NCBI GenBank assembly: GCA_900768045.1
Contig: CAAGBL010000044.1
Coordinates: 1-60,811, forward strand
Direction: 5' to 3'
Source of the DNA: an uncultured Alistipes sp.
GTDB taxonomy: Bacteria; Bacteroidota; Bacteroidia; Bacteroidales; Rikenellaceae
Length of the DNA stretch: 60,811 nt
Within the stretch, counting starts at the first letter, position 1; the number at the start of each line of letters is the position of its first letter. Under the pieces are notes generated by a model, which was given only the letters and a program-made list of their open reading frames with translations, ran no database searches and was not told the origin of the DNA. This document shows, in pieces, positions 32,911-41,777 of the stretch. The position numbers and the translations under genes are program-made.

Positions 32911-33915
32911 ATGAAGAAAACATTAGTAGTTTTGGCTGTTGTTGTTAGCATGGTAGCAACAATGGCTTGTGGCGGCGCTGGCAAGTTCAAGAGCGACATC
33001 GACTCGCTATCGTACGCTATTGGTGCCGACCTCGGCCTTAACATCAGATTTAGCGTTGAGGATCTCGACCTCGACAAGGCTATGGTAGCCGACAACCTTA
33101 AGGACTTCCTCAAGAATGGCGACATCGAGAGCGAGGAGTTCATGCAGGAGATGCAGCAGATGCAGATGTTCCAGTACACCAAGTTTATGCCATACATGCA
33201 GGCAGCTATGATGCACGAGCGCTCAGAGCGCACTGACACTCTTCCAGCTCTTCCTGAGCTCTACGACGAGGAGTTCAAGCGTGAGGATATTGCTCGCTAC
33301 ATTGGTCACTCTATGGCAGCAAATGTTAAGGGCGCAAACATCGACCTTGTTATGCCATTCTTCAACGAGGGCTTCAACGATGGTCTAAATGTTGAGTCTG
33401 AGGAGAAGATTGAAGAGGGCCTACGTATCACAATGGATGAGATGCAGAATGTTTTCAAAGCATACGGCGAGAAGATGGCTGCACAGCAGGAGGCCGAGTT
33501 TGAGGCAAAGCTCAAGGAGAACACAGAGGCTTCAGCTAAGTGGCTTGCTGAGGTAGAGCAGATGGAGGGTGTTAAGAAGAGTGAGTCTGGCCTACTCTAT
33601 CGCATCGACCGTGAGGGTGATGGCAAGAAGGCAACTAAGGATAGTGACGTTGTTTTGGTTAACTACGAGGGTAAGGTTCGCTCAGGCGAGATCTTCGACT
33701 CAAGCTACGAGCGTGGCGAGCCTATCTCATTCGCACTCAACCAGGTAATCAAGGGCTGGACTGAGGGTATGAAGTATGTAAATGAGGGTGGTCAGATTAC
33801 CCTTTGGATTCCTGCTGAGTTGGCTTATGGCAACCAGGATAAGGGCACTATCGGCCCTGGCGACGCTCTCGAGTTCAAGGTAGAGCTTTTGGAGGTTAAC
33901 CCAAAGAACAAGTAA
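32911..33915 (+). CDS. FKBP-type peptidyl-prolyl isomerase lipoprotein
   Basis: A 334-residue protein with a lipoprotein signal ending VATMAC (Cys20). A Mip/FkpA-like helical N-terminal region, including ADNLKDFLKNGD repeats, follows. The C-terminal FKBP domain (about 235-334) contains VLVNYEGKVRSGEIFDSSYERG, IKGWTEGMKYVNEGG and IPAELAYGNQDKG. It should assist folding of secreted or outer-membrane proteins. No promoter box is visible in the 21 nt after the AsmA gene, so it probably closes the same five-gene transcript, which ends at the terminator 33943-33987. Confidence 0.93.
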   Translation: MKKTLVVLAVVVSMVATMACGGAGKFKSDIDSLSYAIGADLGLNIRFSVEDLDLDKAMVADNLKDFLKNGDIESEEFMQEMQQMQMFQYTKFMPYMQAAMMHERSERTDTLPALPELYDEEFKREDIARYIGHSMAANVKGANIDLVMPFFNEGFNDGLNVESEEKIEEGLRITMDEMQNVFKAYGEKMAAQQEAEFEAKLKENTEASAKWLAEVEQMEGVKKSESGLLYRIDREGDGKKATKDSDVVLVNYEGKVRSGEIFDSSYERGEPISFALNQVIKGWTEGMKYVNEGGQITLWIPAELAYGNQDKGTIGPGDALEFKVELLEVNPKNK

Positions 33916-33942
33916 AATAGTTGGGATTACACTACCCTACGC

Positions 33943-33987
33943 AAAATTGCCTCGAATGAGCTACGGCTTGTTCGGGGCATTTTTTTG
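33943..33987 (+). terminator. Terminator of the reductase-AsmA-FKBP operon
   Basis: An imperfect stem AATTGCCTCGAA with TTCGGGGCATT (wobbles and one bulge), a 14-nt loop, then seven T. Confidence 0.8.
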
Positions 33988-34050
33988 TTGTAGACGTCTG
34001 CTTTGAACGGCAAAAAAATCTTATAATATGATTTTTTGAAAAAAAATTCA

Positions 34051-34058
34051 TATATTTG
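34051..34058 (+). promoter_or_regulatory. -7 promoter element of the hut operon
   Basis: TATATTTG lies 39 nt before the ATG at 34098. A TTG-started frame at 34056 would begin inside it and is rejected. Confidence 0.72.
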
Positions 34059-34097
34059 TATGATAATGTAAAAAAGAGACCTAAAAATATAACTACT

Positions 34098-34397
34098 ATG
34101 ATTCGACACATCGTTATGTGGAAGTTCCGCCGAGACCTCGACGAAACACCACAGCAGATTGCTCAGGAGATGAAGAGCCGCCTTGAGAGCCTCAACGGAA
34201 AGATTGATGGTTTGTTGCGTGCCGAGGTGGGCATCAACCTTAAGGAGACAGCCTCATCGTTCGATGCAGTGCTCACTGCCGATTTCCCAACGTGGGAGGC
34301 TATGGAGGCATACAAGGTAAACCCCTTGCACGTGGTAATTAGCGACTACTGCAAGAGCCGTAGATTGGAGCGTGTTGATGTCGACTACGAAATATAA
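34098..34397 (+). CDS. Dabb domain protein at the head of the hut operon
   Basis: A 99-residue stress-responsive alpha-beta barrel (Dabb) protein: MIRHIVMWKF opens with the conserved His, then GLLRAEVGINLK, FDAVLTADFPTWEAMEAY and PLHVVISDYC. Dabb proteins are dimeric ferredoxin-like folds; most have unknown activity, some are cyclases or heat-stable proteins. It starts at the first ATG after the promoter box and ends 38 nt before ftcD, with no terminator between, so it is probably the first gene of the histidine degradation transcript. A link to that pathway is inferred from position only. Confidence 0.85.
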   Translation: MIRHIVMWKFRRDLDETPQQIAQEMKSRLESLNGKIDGLLRAEVGINLKETASSFDAVLTADFPTWEAMEAYKVNPLHVVISDYCKSRRLERVDVDYEI

Positions 34398-34435
34398 ATT
34401 GGAATAAATCAAAATAAACTTAAAACATACAAACC

Positions 34436-36139
34436 ATGCAGAAAAGAATTATTGAGTGCGTACCTAACTTCTCTGAGGGCCGCAACATGGAGACAATCAA
34501 GCAGATTACTGACGTTATCGAGGCAGCTAAGGGCGTTAAGCTTTTGGACGTAGATCCAGGCGAGGCTACAAACCGTACTGTAGTTACCTTCGTAGGCGAG
34601 CCTAAGGCAGTGTGCGACGCCGCTGTTGCCGCTATCAAGCGTGCCACTGAGCTTATCGACATGCGCCAGCACAAGGGCGCTCACCCACGCATGGGTGCTT
34701 GCGACGTATGCCCTCTTATCCCTGTTTCAGGCATCACATTGGAGGAGTGTGCTGAGCTTGCACGTGAGCTTGCTAAGCGCATCTCTGAGGAGACTAACGT
34801 GCCTACATACTGCTACGAGGCTGCTGCATTCAAGCCTGAGCGTCGCAACTTGGCAGTATGCCGTGCTGGCGAGTACGAGGCATTGCCCGAGAAGATGATG
34901 GACGAGGAGCGTAAGCCAGACTTCGGCGCACGTCCTTACGACGAGGGCGTAGCAAAGAGTGGTGCTACAGCCGTAGGTGCTCGTGACTTCCTCGTAGCTG
35001 TAAACTACAACCTCAACACCACATCTACACGTCGTGCTAACGCCATTGCATTCGACGTACGTGAGAAGGGCCGTCCTATGCGTGAGGGCAACCCTATCAC
35101 TGGTAAGATTATGAAGGACGAGAAGGGCAATACCATCATGAAGCCAGGTACGTTGAAGGCTTGCAAGGCTATCGGCTGGTTTATCGAGGAGTATGGCATC
35201 GCTCAGGTGTCTATGAATATGACAAACCTCTCTGTAACGCCTTTGCATGTTGCTTTCGACGAGGTATGCCGTGCTGCTGATGCTCGTGGCGTGCGTGTTA
35301 CAGGTGCTGAGATCGTAGGTCTTGTTCCTAAGAGCGCATTGGTTGACGCTGGTCGTCACTTCCTCCGCAAGCAGAACCGCTCGACAGGTCTTCCTGAGAG
35401 AGAGTTGGTGCGCATCGCTATCGAGTCAATGGGTCTTGGCAACCTTAAGCCATTCAACCCAGATGAGAAGGTCGTAGAGTATATCCTCGAGGCTGAGGAG
35501 CAGAAGGGTGTCAAGAAGCTCGTTGACATGACATGTACAGGCTTTGCTGAGGAGACAGCAAGCGAGTCACCAGCACCTGGTGGTGGTTCTATCTCTGCTT
35601 ACATGGGTGCTTTAGCAGCAGCCCTCGGTACTATGGTTGCTAACCTATCATCACACAAGGCTGGCTGGGACGATAGATGGGAGTACTTCTCTAACTGGGC
35701 AGACAATGGCATGGCAGTAATGAACGAGTTGCTCTACCTCGTTGACGAGGATACTGCGGCGTTCAACAAGATTATGGACGTATTCGGCATGCCTAAGTCA
35801 ACAGAGGAGGAGAAGGCTGCACGTGCTGAGGCTATGGAGGTAGCTACACTCTACGCTACTCAGGTGCCTCTCCGCACAATGAAGGCAGCATACAAGGCAT
35901 TCGACGTCGTACGTGCTATGGCTGAGGAGGGTAATCCTAACTCAGTATCTGATGCTGGTGTAGGTGCTTTGGCAGCTCGTTCAGCAGTAATGGGTGCTTG
36001 CCTCAATGTGAAGATCAACGCAGCAGGTCTTAAGGATCGTGCCGTGGCTGAGGCTTTGGTTAAGGAGGCTGAGGAGATTCAGGCAGCAGCACAGAGGGCT
36101 GAGGCTGAGATCTTGGCAGTTGTTGAGAGCAAAATCTAA
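34436..36139 (+). CDS. ftcD: Bifunctional glutamate formimidoyltransferase/formimidoyl-THF cyclodeaminase
   Basis: A 567-residue two-domain enzyme. Residues 1 to about 330 form the formimidoyltransferase (ECVPNFSEGRN, DPGEATNRTVVTF, HKGAHPRMGACDVCPL). Residues about 360-567 are the cyclodeaminase (TCTGFAEETASESPAPGGGS, with ANLSSHKAGWD). It moves the formimino group of formiminoglutamate to tetrahydrofolate, then releases ammonia, so histidine breakdown yields glutamate, ammonia and 5,10-methenyl-THF. This is the mammalian-type fused form. hutU, hutH and hutI follow in order. Confidence 0.96.
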   Translation: MQKRIIECVPNFSEGRNMETIKQITDVIEAAKGVKLLDVDPGEATNRTVVTFVGEPKAVCDAAVAAIKRATELIDMRQHKGAHPRMGACDVCPLIPVSGITLEECAELARELAKRISEETNVPTYCYEAAAFKPERRNLAVCRAGEYEALPEKMMDEERKPDFGARPYDEGVAKSGATAVGARDFLVAVNYNLNTTSTRRANAIAFDVREKGRPMREGNPITGKIMKDEKGNTIMKPGTLKACKAIGWFIEEYGIAQVSMNMTNLSVTPLHVAFDEVCRAADARGVRVTGAEIVGLVPKSALVDAGRHFLRKQNRSTGLPERELVRIAIESMGLGNLKPFNPDEKVVEYILEAEEQKGVKKLVDMTCTGFAEETASESPAPGGGSISAYMGALAAALGTMVANLSSHKAGWDDRWEYFSNWADNGMAVMNELLYLVDEDTAAFNKIMDVFGMPKSTEEEKAARAEAMEVATLYATQVPLRTMKAAYKAFDVVRAMAEEGNPNSVSDAGVGALAARSAVMGACLNVKINAAGLKDRAVAEALVKEAEEIQAAAQRAEAEILAVVESKI

Positions 36140-36167
36140 TTTTAGCAACCTAAAACACTCTTAAGTT

Positions 36168-38183
36168 ATGACAGATTTTCAGAAAGATATATTAGCAGGT
36201 ATTCCTGATGTGTTACCTGCACCTAAGGCTTACGACCCCAACGCCAACCATGCTCCAAAGCGTAAGGATATTCTTACCGACGAGGAGAAGAAGTTGGCAT
36301 TGGCAAATGCCTTGCGTTACTTCCCCGAGAAGCACCACGCAGAGCTTGCTCCAGAGTTCTTGGAGGAGCTTAAGACATACGGTCGTATCTACATGTACCG
36401 CCTACGTCCCGACTACGAGATGTATGCTCGCTCGATTGATGACTACCCTGCACGCTCACGTCAGGCAGCAGCCATTATGCTCATGATTCAGAACAACCTC
36501 GACAAGGCTGTAGCGCAGCACCCACACGAGCTTATTACCTATGGTGGTAATGGTGCCGTGTTCCAGAACTGGGCTCAGTATCGCTTGGCGATGAAGTATT
36601 TGGCTGAGATGACCGACGAGCAGACTCTTGTGATGTACTCAGGTCACCCACTCGGCTTGTTCCCATCGCACAAGGACGCACCACGTGTAATTGTAACCAA
36701 CGGTATGGTTATCCCTAACCACTCGTCGCAGGACGACTGGGAGCGCTTCAACGCTATGGGCGTATCGCAGTATGGTCAGATGACAGCAGGCTCGTACATG
36801 TACATCGGTCCTCAGGGTATCGTGCATGGCACAACTATTACTGTGATGAACGCTGCTCGCAAGCGCATGAAGCCTGGTCAGAAGGATTTGCGTGGTATGC
36901 TATTCGTTACAGCAGGCCTTGGTGGCATGTCGGGTGCACAGCCTAAGGCTGGTAACATCTCAGGTGTTGTTAGCATCACTGCCGAGGTAAACATCGCCGC
37001 TGCCGAGAAGCGTCACAAGCAGGGCTGGGTAGACGAGCTATATTCATCACTCGACGAGCTTATGCCACGTGTTAAGCAGGCAGTTGAAAACAAGGAGGTT
37101 ATCTCGTTTGCATACGTAGGTAACGTTGTAGACCTCTGGGAACGCCTTGCTGAGGAGGATATCAACGTAGACCTTGGCTCAGACCAGACATCACTCCACA
37201 ACCCATGGGCTGGTGGCTACTACCCTGTTGGCTACTCTTACGAGGAGTCTAACCGCATGATGGCTGAGGAGCCTGAGCGCTTCCACGAGTGCGTACGTGA
37301 GTCGTTGCGCCGCCATGTGGCAGCTGTAAATAAGCTCACAGCTCGTGGCATGTACTTCTTCGACTATGGCAACGCCTTTTTGTTGGAGTCATCACGTGCT
37401 GGTGCCGACATCCTAACCGAAGATGGTAAGTTCCGCTACCCATCATACGTTCAGGATATCATGGGCCCAATGTTCTTCGACTACGGCTTCGGTCCTTTCC
37501 GCTGGGTATGTACATCGGGTAAGGAGGAGGATCTCGAGACTACCGACCGCATTGCTGCCGAGGTGTTGGAGGAGATGCTCAAGGAGTCGCCACGAGAGAT
37601 TCAGGGACAGATGGAGGACAATCTACACTGGATTCGTGAGGCTAAGCAGAATAAGCTCGTTGTGGGTTCACAGGCACGTATCCTCTACGCAGACTCTGAG
37701 GGTCGTACACGCATTGCTCTTGCCTTTAATGAGGCTATCAAGCGTGGCGAGCTTTCAGCACCTGTTGTTCTTGGTCGTGACCACCACGACGTATCGGGTA
37801 CCGACTCACCATATCGTGAGACCTCGAATATTTACGACGGCTCGCAGTTCTGCGCTGACATGGCCGTACACAACGTCATTGGCGACTCATTCCGTGGTGC
37901 TACGTGGGTATCTATCCACAACGGCGGTGGCGTAGGCTGGGGCGAGGTTATGAACGGTGGCTTCGGTATGGTTATCGACGGCTCGGAGGACTCTGCACGC
38001 CACATTGAGGAGATGTTGCTCTGGGACGTAAACAATGGTATCGCACGTCGTAGCTGGGCACGCAACGAGGGTGCAATGTTCGCCATCAAGCGCCAGATGG
38101 AGCGCACTCCACTTCTCAAGGTTACACTTCCTAACCTTGCCGACATGGAGCTTATCAACAAGGTGTATAACGAGAATAAATAG
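36168..38183 (+). CDS. hutU: Urocanate hydratase
   Basis: A 671-residue NAD-containing enzyme that converts urocanate to imidazolonepropionate. Segments typical of urocanase are YGGNGAVFQNWAQYRL, MYSGHPLGLFPSH, GMVIPNHSS, and the later SDQTSLHNPWAGGYYPVG and GDSFRGATWVSIHNGGGVGWGE region. It is of the long form compared with the roughly 555-residue Pseudomonas enzyme, as in many Bacteroidetes and animals. It starts 28 nt after ftcD and is followed 11 nt later by hutH. Confidence 0.96.
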   Translation: MTDFQKDILAGIPDVLPAPKAYDPNANHAPKRKDILTDEEKKLALANALRYFPEKHHAELAPEFLEELKTYGRIYMYRLRPDYEMYARSIDDYPARSRQAAAIMLMIQNNLDKAVAQHPHELITYGGNGAVFQNWAQYRLAMKYLAEMTDEQTLVMYSGHPLGLFPSHKDAPRVIVTNGMVIPNHSSQDDWERFNAMGVSQYGQMTAGSYMYIGPQGIVHGTTITVMNAARKRMKPGQKDLRGMLFVTAGLGGMSGAQPKAGNISGVVSITAEVNIAAAEKRHKQGWVDELYSSLDELMPRVKQAVENKEVISFAYVGNVVDLWERLAEEDINVDLGSDQTSLHNPWAGGYYPVGYSYEESNRMMAEEPERFHECVRESLRRHVAAVNKLTARGMYFFDYGNAFLLESSRAGADILTEDGKFRYPSYVQDIMGPMFFDYGFGPFRWVCTSGKEEDLETTDRIAAEVLEEMLKESPREIQGQMEDNLHWIREAKQNKLVVGSQARILYADSEGRTRIALAFNEAIKRGELSAPVVLGRDHHDVSGTDSPYRETSNIYDGSQFCADMAVHNVIGDSFRGATWVSIHNGGGVGWGEVMNGGFGMVIDGSEDSARHIEEMLLWDVNNGIARRSWARNEGAMFAIKRQMERTPLLKVTLPNLADMELINKVYNENK

Positions 38184-38194
38184 AATAACGCATT

Positions 38195-39694
38195 ATGATT
38201 CATTATATTAGCGCTGAGCGCCTAACTATCGCTCGTGTAGAGGAGATTTTAACTAAGGGCTACAAATTGGCTCTTAGCGACGATGCTAAGGCACGCATCA
38301 ACAAGTGCCGTGAGTATCTCGACAAGAAGATGGAGGATGCTGGTCGTCCTATCTATGGTGTTACAACTGGCTTCGGCTCGTTGTGCAACATCTCGGTAGA
38401 GAAGGAGGGTCTTTCACAGCTTCAGAAGAACCTTATGATGTCGCACGCATGCGGCACAGGAGAGCGTGTACCATCGGATATTGCTCGCCTCATGCTCCTT
38501 CTCAAGGTGCAGTCGTTGTCGTACGGTCACTCAGGCGTGCAGCTAATCACCGTTGAGCGCCTCGTGGATATGTTCAACAACAACATCATTCCTGTTGTCT
38601 ACGAGCAGGGCTCATTGGGTGCTTCAGGCGACCTCTCGCCTTTGGCTCACATGTGCCTACCTTTGCTTGGCTTGGGCCATGTAGAGATTGACGGTAAGGT
38701 TGTTAAGGGTGAGGAGATGATGGCAAAGATGGGCTGGGAGCCTATCACTCTCTGCTCAAAGGAGGGCCTTGCACTCTTGAACGGCACACAGTTTATGTCG
38801 GCATACGGCGTCTACTCGCTTATCAACGCTCAGCGCCTCAGCCGTTGGGCTGATCATATCGGCGCAATGTCGTTGGACGCATTCGACGGCCGCATGGAGC
38901 CTTTCGAGCACAACGTACACGCCATTCGTCCTCACAACGGTCAGATTGAGACTGCTCGTGCGTTCCGTGAGATTTTGGCGGGCTCGGAGATTGGCAAGCA
39001 GCCTAAGCAGCATGTTCAGGATCCTTACTCATTCCGCTGCATACCTCAGGTACACGGTGCATCGAAGGATACTATCGCCTACGTAGCATCAGTTCTCGAG
39101 ACCGAGATTAACTCGGCTACCGACAACCCAACAGTATTCCCTGACACCGACGAGGTAATCTCAGCAGGTAACTTCCACGGTCAGCCTATCGCCGTAGCTA
39201 TGGACTTCTTGGCTATTGCCGTGGCTGAGCTTGGTAACATCTCTGAGCGCCGTACATATAAGCTTATCTCAGGCACTCGCAACCTTCCTAACTTCCTCGT
39301 TGCCAACCCAGGTCTTAACTCTGGCTTCATGATTCCTCAGTACACTGCGGCATCTATCGTTAGCCAGTCTAAGGGCTTGTGCTGGCCAGCATCGTGCGAC
39401 TCTATCCCTTCATCACAGGGCCAGGAGGATCACGTGAGCATGGGCTCTAATGCCGCTACAAAGCTCTGGAAGGTGGTTAAGAACACCGAGCGTGTGTTGG
39501 CTATCGAGCTTATGAACTCGGCACAGGCACTTGAGTTCCGTCGCAAGATGACATCGCTCCGTTCGTCAGCAAGCGTAGAGGCTATGTTCGAGGCATATCG
39601 TAAGGTTGTTCCATTTGTGGATAACGATACGGTGATGTATCCTCACATTGCAACATCTGTAACATTCCTCGAGAACTATGAGCTTACTCGTTAA
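38195..39694 (+). CDS. hutH: Histidine ammonia-lyase
   Basis: A 499-residue enzyme that removes ammonia from histidine to give urocanate, the first step of the pathway. The Ala143-Ser144-Gly145 triad in GSLGASGDLSPL forms the MIO electrophile. YGVTTGFGSL (54-63) supplies the active-site Tyr, and QDPYSFRCIPQVHGA, NPTVF and SSQGQEDHVSMG are conserved. The C-terminus overlaps the hutI start by 17 nt, so the two are tightly coupled. Confidence 0.97.
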   Translation: MIHYISAERLTIARVEEILTKGYKLALSDDAKARINKCREYLDKKMEDAGRPIYGVTTGFGSLCNISVEKEGLSQLQKNLMMSHACGTGERVPSDIARLMLLLKVQSLSYGHSGVQLITVERLVDMFNNNIIPVVYEQGSLGASGDLSPLAHMCLPLLGLGHVEIDGKVVKGEEMMAKMGWEPITLCSKEGLALLNGTQFMSAYGVYSLINAQRLSRWADHIGAMSLDAFDGRMEPFEHNVHAIRPHNGQIETARAFREILAGSEIGKQPKQHVQDPYSFRCIPQVHGASKDTIAYVASVLETEINSATDNPTVFPDTDEVISAGNFHGQPIAVAMDFLAIAVAELGNISERRTYKLISGTRNLPNFLVANPGLNSGFMIPQYTAASIVSQSKGLCWPASCDSIPSSQGQEDHVSMGSNAATKLWKVVKNTERVLAIELMNSAQALEFRRKMTSLRSSASVEAMFEAYRKVVPFVDNDTVMYPHIATSVTFLENYELTR

Positions 39695-40922
39695 AAATAT
39701 TGGAACGCTCGTAGGCATTGACGAGAGTGGCCGCCTAAGAGTCGAGGGCAAGGCAATGGCTGAGATAGGCATTTTGGAAAATGCATGGCTTCTCACCGAC
39801 GGCGACCGCATCAAGGACTACGGCACAATGGACACACTACCCGACATCGAGAACTGCGAGGTTCTCGATGCTGAGGGTGGCTGGCTCTTCCCCTCGTTCT
39901 GCGACTCACACACACATATCGTATATGCTGGTAGCCGTGAGCAGGAGTTCCTCGACAAGATTAATGGCTTGTCGTACGAGGAGATAGCAAAGCGTGGTGG
40001 CGGCATCCTAAACTCGGCAGATAGGCTTCACGACACCTCAGAAGATGAGCTATACCGTCAGGCTATGGAGCGCATCGACGAGATTGTGGCTATGGGTACA
40101 GGTCTTGTTGAGATTAAGTCGGGTTACGGCCTAACGCTCGAGGACGAGCTCAAGATATTGCGTGTCATACGTCGCATTCGCCAGACTGCCCCTATCGAGG
40201 TACGTGCTACATTCCTCGGCGCACATGCTGTGGGCCGTGCATATAAGGGTCGCCAGGCAGAGTACGTGGAGCACGTGTGCCGTGACATGATTCCTGCTGT
40301 GGCCAAGGAGAATCTTGCCGACTTCGTCGATGTATTCTGCGACCGTGGCTTCTTCACTGTTGAGGAGACCGCAAAAATTATGGAGGTGGGGGCAAAATAT
40401 GGCCTTCGTGCTAAGATACATGCTAACGAATTAGCTATCTCGGGTGGTGTTGAGGTTGGTGTTGAGCATAATGCCCTAAGCGTTGACCACCTTGAGAGCA
40501 TGGGCGACGAGCAGATTGAGGCACTCCGTGGCACAGGCACTATGCCTACGATGCTACCTGGCTGCGCCTTCTTCCTCGGCATTAGCTATCCTCCTGCACG
40601 CAAGATGATTGATGCAGGTTTGGCTGTGGCATTGGCCTCGGACTTCAACCCTGGCACAGCGCCTTCGGGCAATATGCGCTTTGTTGTGTCGCTCGGTTCA
40701 ATAAAGATGAAGATGACACCCGCCGAGGCACTCAACGCTGCTACGCTCAACTCGGCAGCAGCTATGGGCCTAAGCCAGGACTTCGGTTCGATTACTCGTG
40801 GCAAGGTGGCTAACTTCTACCTCACAAAGCCACTACCCTCTTTGGCATATCTCCCATATGCTCATCAGACCCCAGTAATTCGTAAAGTGATACTAAAGGG
40901 AGCTGTAGTAAAAACTAATTAG
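39678..40922 (+). CDS. hutI: Imidazolonepropionase
   Basis: A 414-residue amidohydrolase that opens imidazolonepropionate to formiminoglutamate. The metal motif is His78-x-His80 in FCDSHTHIVYAG. Further ligands lie in LGAHAVGR and KIHANELAISGGVEVG, and DFNPGTAPSGNM closes the site. With ftcD, hutU and hutH the whole route from histidine to glutamate is encoded here. No HutC-type regulator was seen in the window. The following gap contains microrepeat locus 3. Confidence 0.96.
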   Translation: MSLLVKNIGTLVGIDESGRLRVEGKAMAEIGILENAWLLTDGDRIKDYGTMDTLPDIENCEVLDAEGGWLFPSFCDSHTHIVYAGSREQEFLDKINGLSYEEIAKRGGGILNSADRLHDTSEDELYRQAMERIDEIVAMGTGLVEIKSGYGLTLEDELKILRVIRRIRQTAPIEVRATFLGAHAVGRAYKGRQAEYVEHVCRDMIPAVAKENLADFVDVFCDRGFFTVEETAKIMEVGAKYGLRAKIHANELAISGGVEVGVEHNALSVDHLESMGDEQIEALRGTGTMPTMLPGCAFFLGISYPPARKMIDAGLAVALASDFNPGTAPSGNMRFVVSLGSIKMKMTPAEALNAATLNSAAAMGLSQDFGSITRGKVANFYLTKPLPSLAYLPYAHQTPVIRKVILKGAVVKTN

Positions 40923-40930
40923 TATTTTTT

Positions 40931-41020
40931 GACCGTTAAGACCTTAGGACGTTAGGAGCATTATGATTGACAGACAAATATCCTATTGGTCTTAATCGTC
41001 TTATCGTCCTAATGGTCCTC
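40931..41020. repeat. Microrepeat quasi-palindrome, locus 3
   Basis: A short version of the same design. The left arm is made of GACCGTTAA, GACCTTAGGAC and GTTAGGA words; the right arm has the complementary words GGTCTT, AATCGTCTT, ATCGTCCT and AATGGTCCT. It lies between hutI and the nitroreductase. Confidence 0.65.
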
Positions 41021-41050
41021 ATTACTAATTACCGATTTAATTTCAAGGTT

Positions 41051-41683
41051 ATGAAGAAGATTCTATTTTGCACACTTGCCGCACTTGTTGTGGGCTGTGT
41101 AAATGTTAATGAAAGTACAAACGTAACAGTGGAAAAGTCTAAGGATAAGGTAGTCATAGAGAACATCATGACTCGCCGTTCAATTCGTGACTATAAGCCT
41201 GAGGCTGTTAATCGTGAGCAGATGGCACGTGTTATCGAGTGTGGCATCTACGCCCCTAATGCCATGAACAAGCAGACATGGGCAGTACGTGTTGTCGATG
41301 CTCCCGACTTTATCAATGGTGTTACAGAGATTGCCCTAAAGCAGAATCCTAAGCTCAAGGAGCAGCCCAACTTCAAGAACTTCTTCCGCAACGCCCCAAC
41401 TGTGGCATTCATCGCATGCCCCGTGGAGAGCTATAGCGGCGAGTTCGACTGCGGCTTACTCTCTGAGAACATGATGCTCTCGGCATGGAGCATGGGCATC
41501 GGCTCATGCTGCCTCGGTAGCGTGGTTCCTGTGATGTTGTCGGAGGAGGCTAAGCCCTACTACGAGCGCTTGCAGCTTCCTGAGGACTACAAGCTGCTTA
41601 TGGCCATTGCCTTTGGCTATCCTGAGGGCGATATCCCAGCAGCTCCTGAGCGTGACGCATCGAAGGCTTACTACGTTGAGTAG
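41051..41683 (+). CDS. Nitroreductase-family lipoprotein
   Basis: A 210-residue protein. The ATG at 41051 opens a short lipoprotein signal, MKKILFCTLAALVVGC (Cys16); an upstream extension from 40967 runs through the microrepeat and is rejected. The mature part is a nitroreductase fold: MTRRSIRDYKPEAV near the N-terminus for FMN, APNAMNKQTWAVRVV, SENMMLSAWSMGIGSCCLG and IAFGYPEGD. These flavoenzymes reduce nitro groups, quinones or flavins with NAD(P)H, usually in the cytoplasm, so membrane-anchored export is unusual. A strong terminator follows. It may be read with the hut operon or have a promoter not recognised. Confidence 0.88.
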   Translation: MKKILFCTLAALVVGCVNVNESTNVTVEKSKDKVVIENIMTRRSIRDYKPEAVNREQMARVIECGIYAPNAMNKQTWAVRVVDAPDFINGVTEIALKQNPKLKEQPNFKNFFRNAPTVAFIACPVESYSGEFDCGLLSENMMLSAWSMGIGSCCLGSVVPVMLSEEAKPYYERLQLPEDYKLLMAIAFGYPEGDIPAAPERDASKAYYVE

Positions 41684-41708
41684 CCCGAAGTTACGTTCAC
41701 ATTTAAAG

Positions 41709-41737
41709 AAAAAACTACCCTATGGGGTAGTTTTTTT
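41709..41737 (+). terminator. Terminator after the nitroreductase
   Basis: AAAACTACCC pairs with GGGTAGTTTT around a TATG loop, then extra T. Confidence 0.9.
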
Positions 41738-41749
41738 ATGTTTTATGCC

Positions 41750-41757
41750 TATCTTTG
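41750..41757 (+). promoter_or_regulatory. -7 promoter element of the UbiA gene
   Basis: TATCTTTG, 20 nt before the start codon. Confidence 0.72.
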
Positions 41758-41777
41758 TGGAATAAAACAACTCTTAT

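Noticed and set aside
34056..34097. Longer Dabb protein from a TTG codon
   Set aside because: The TTG is part of the TATATTTG promoter box; the ATG at 34098 matches the family start.
34727..35359. 210-codon minus-strand frame within ftcD
   Set aside because: Shadow of a strongly biased coding gene, Cys/Ser/Thr-rich, no family match.
40967..41050. Longer nitroreductase N-terminus
   Set aside because: It is translated microrepeat sequence; the ATG at 41051 opens a proper lipoprotein signal.
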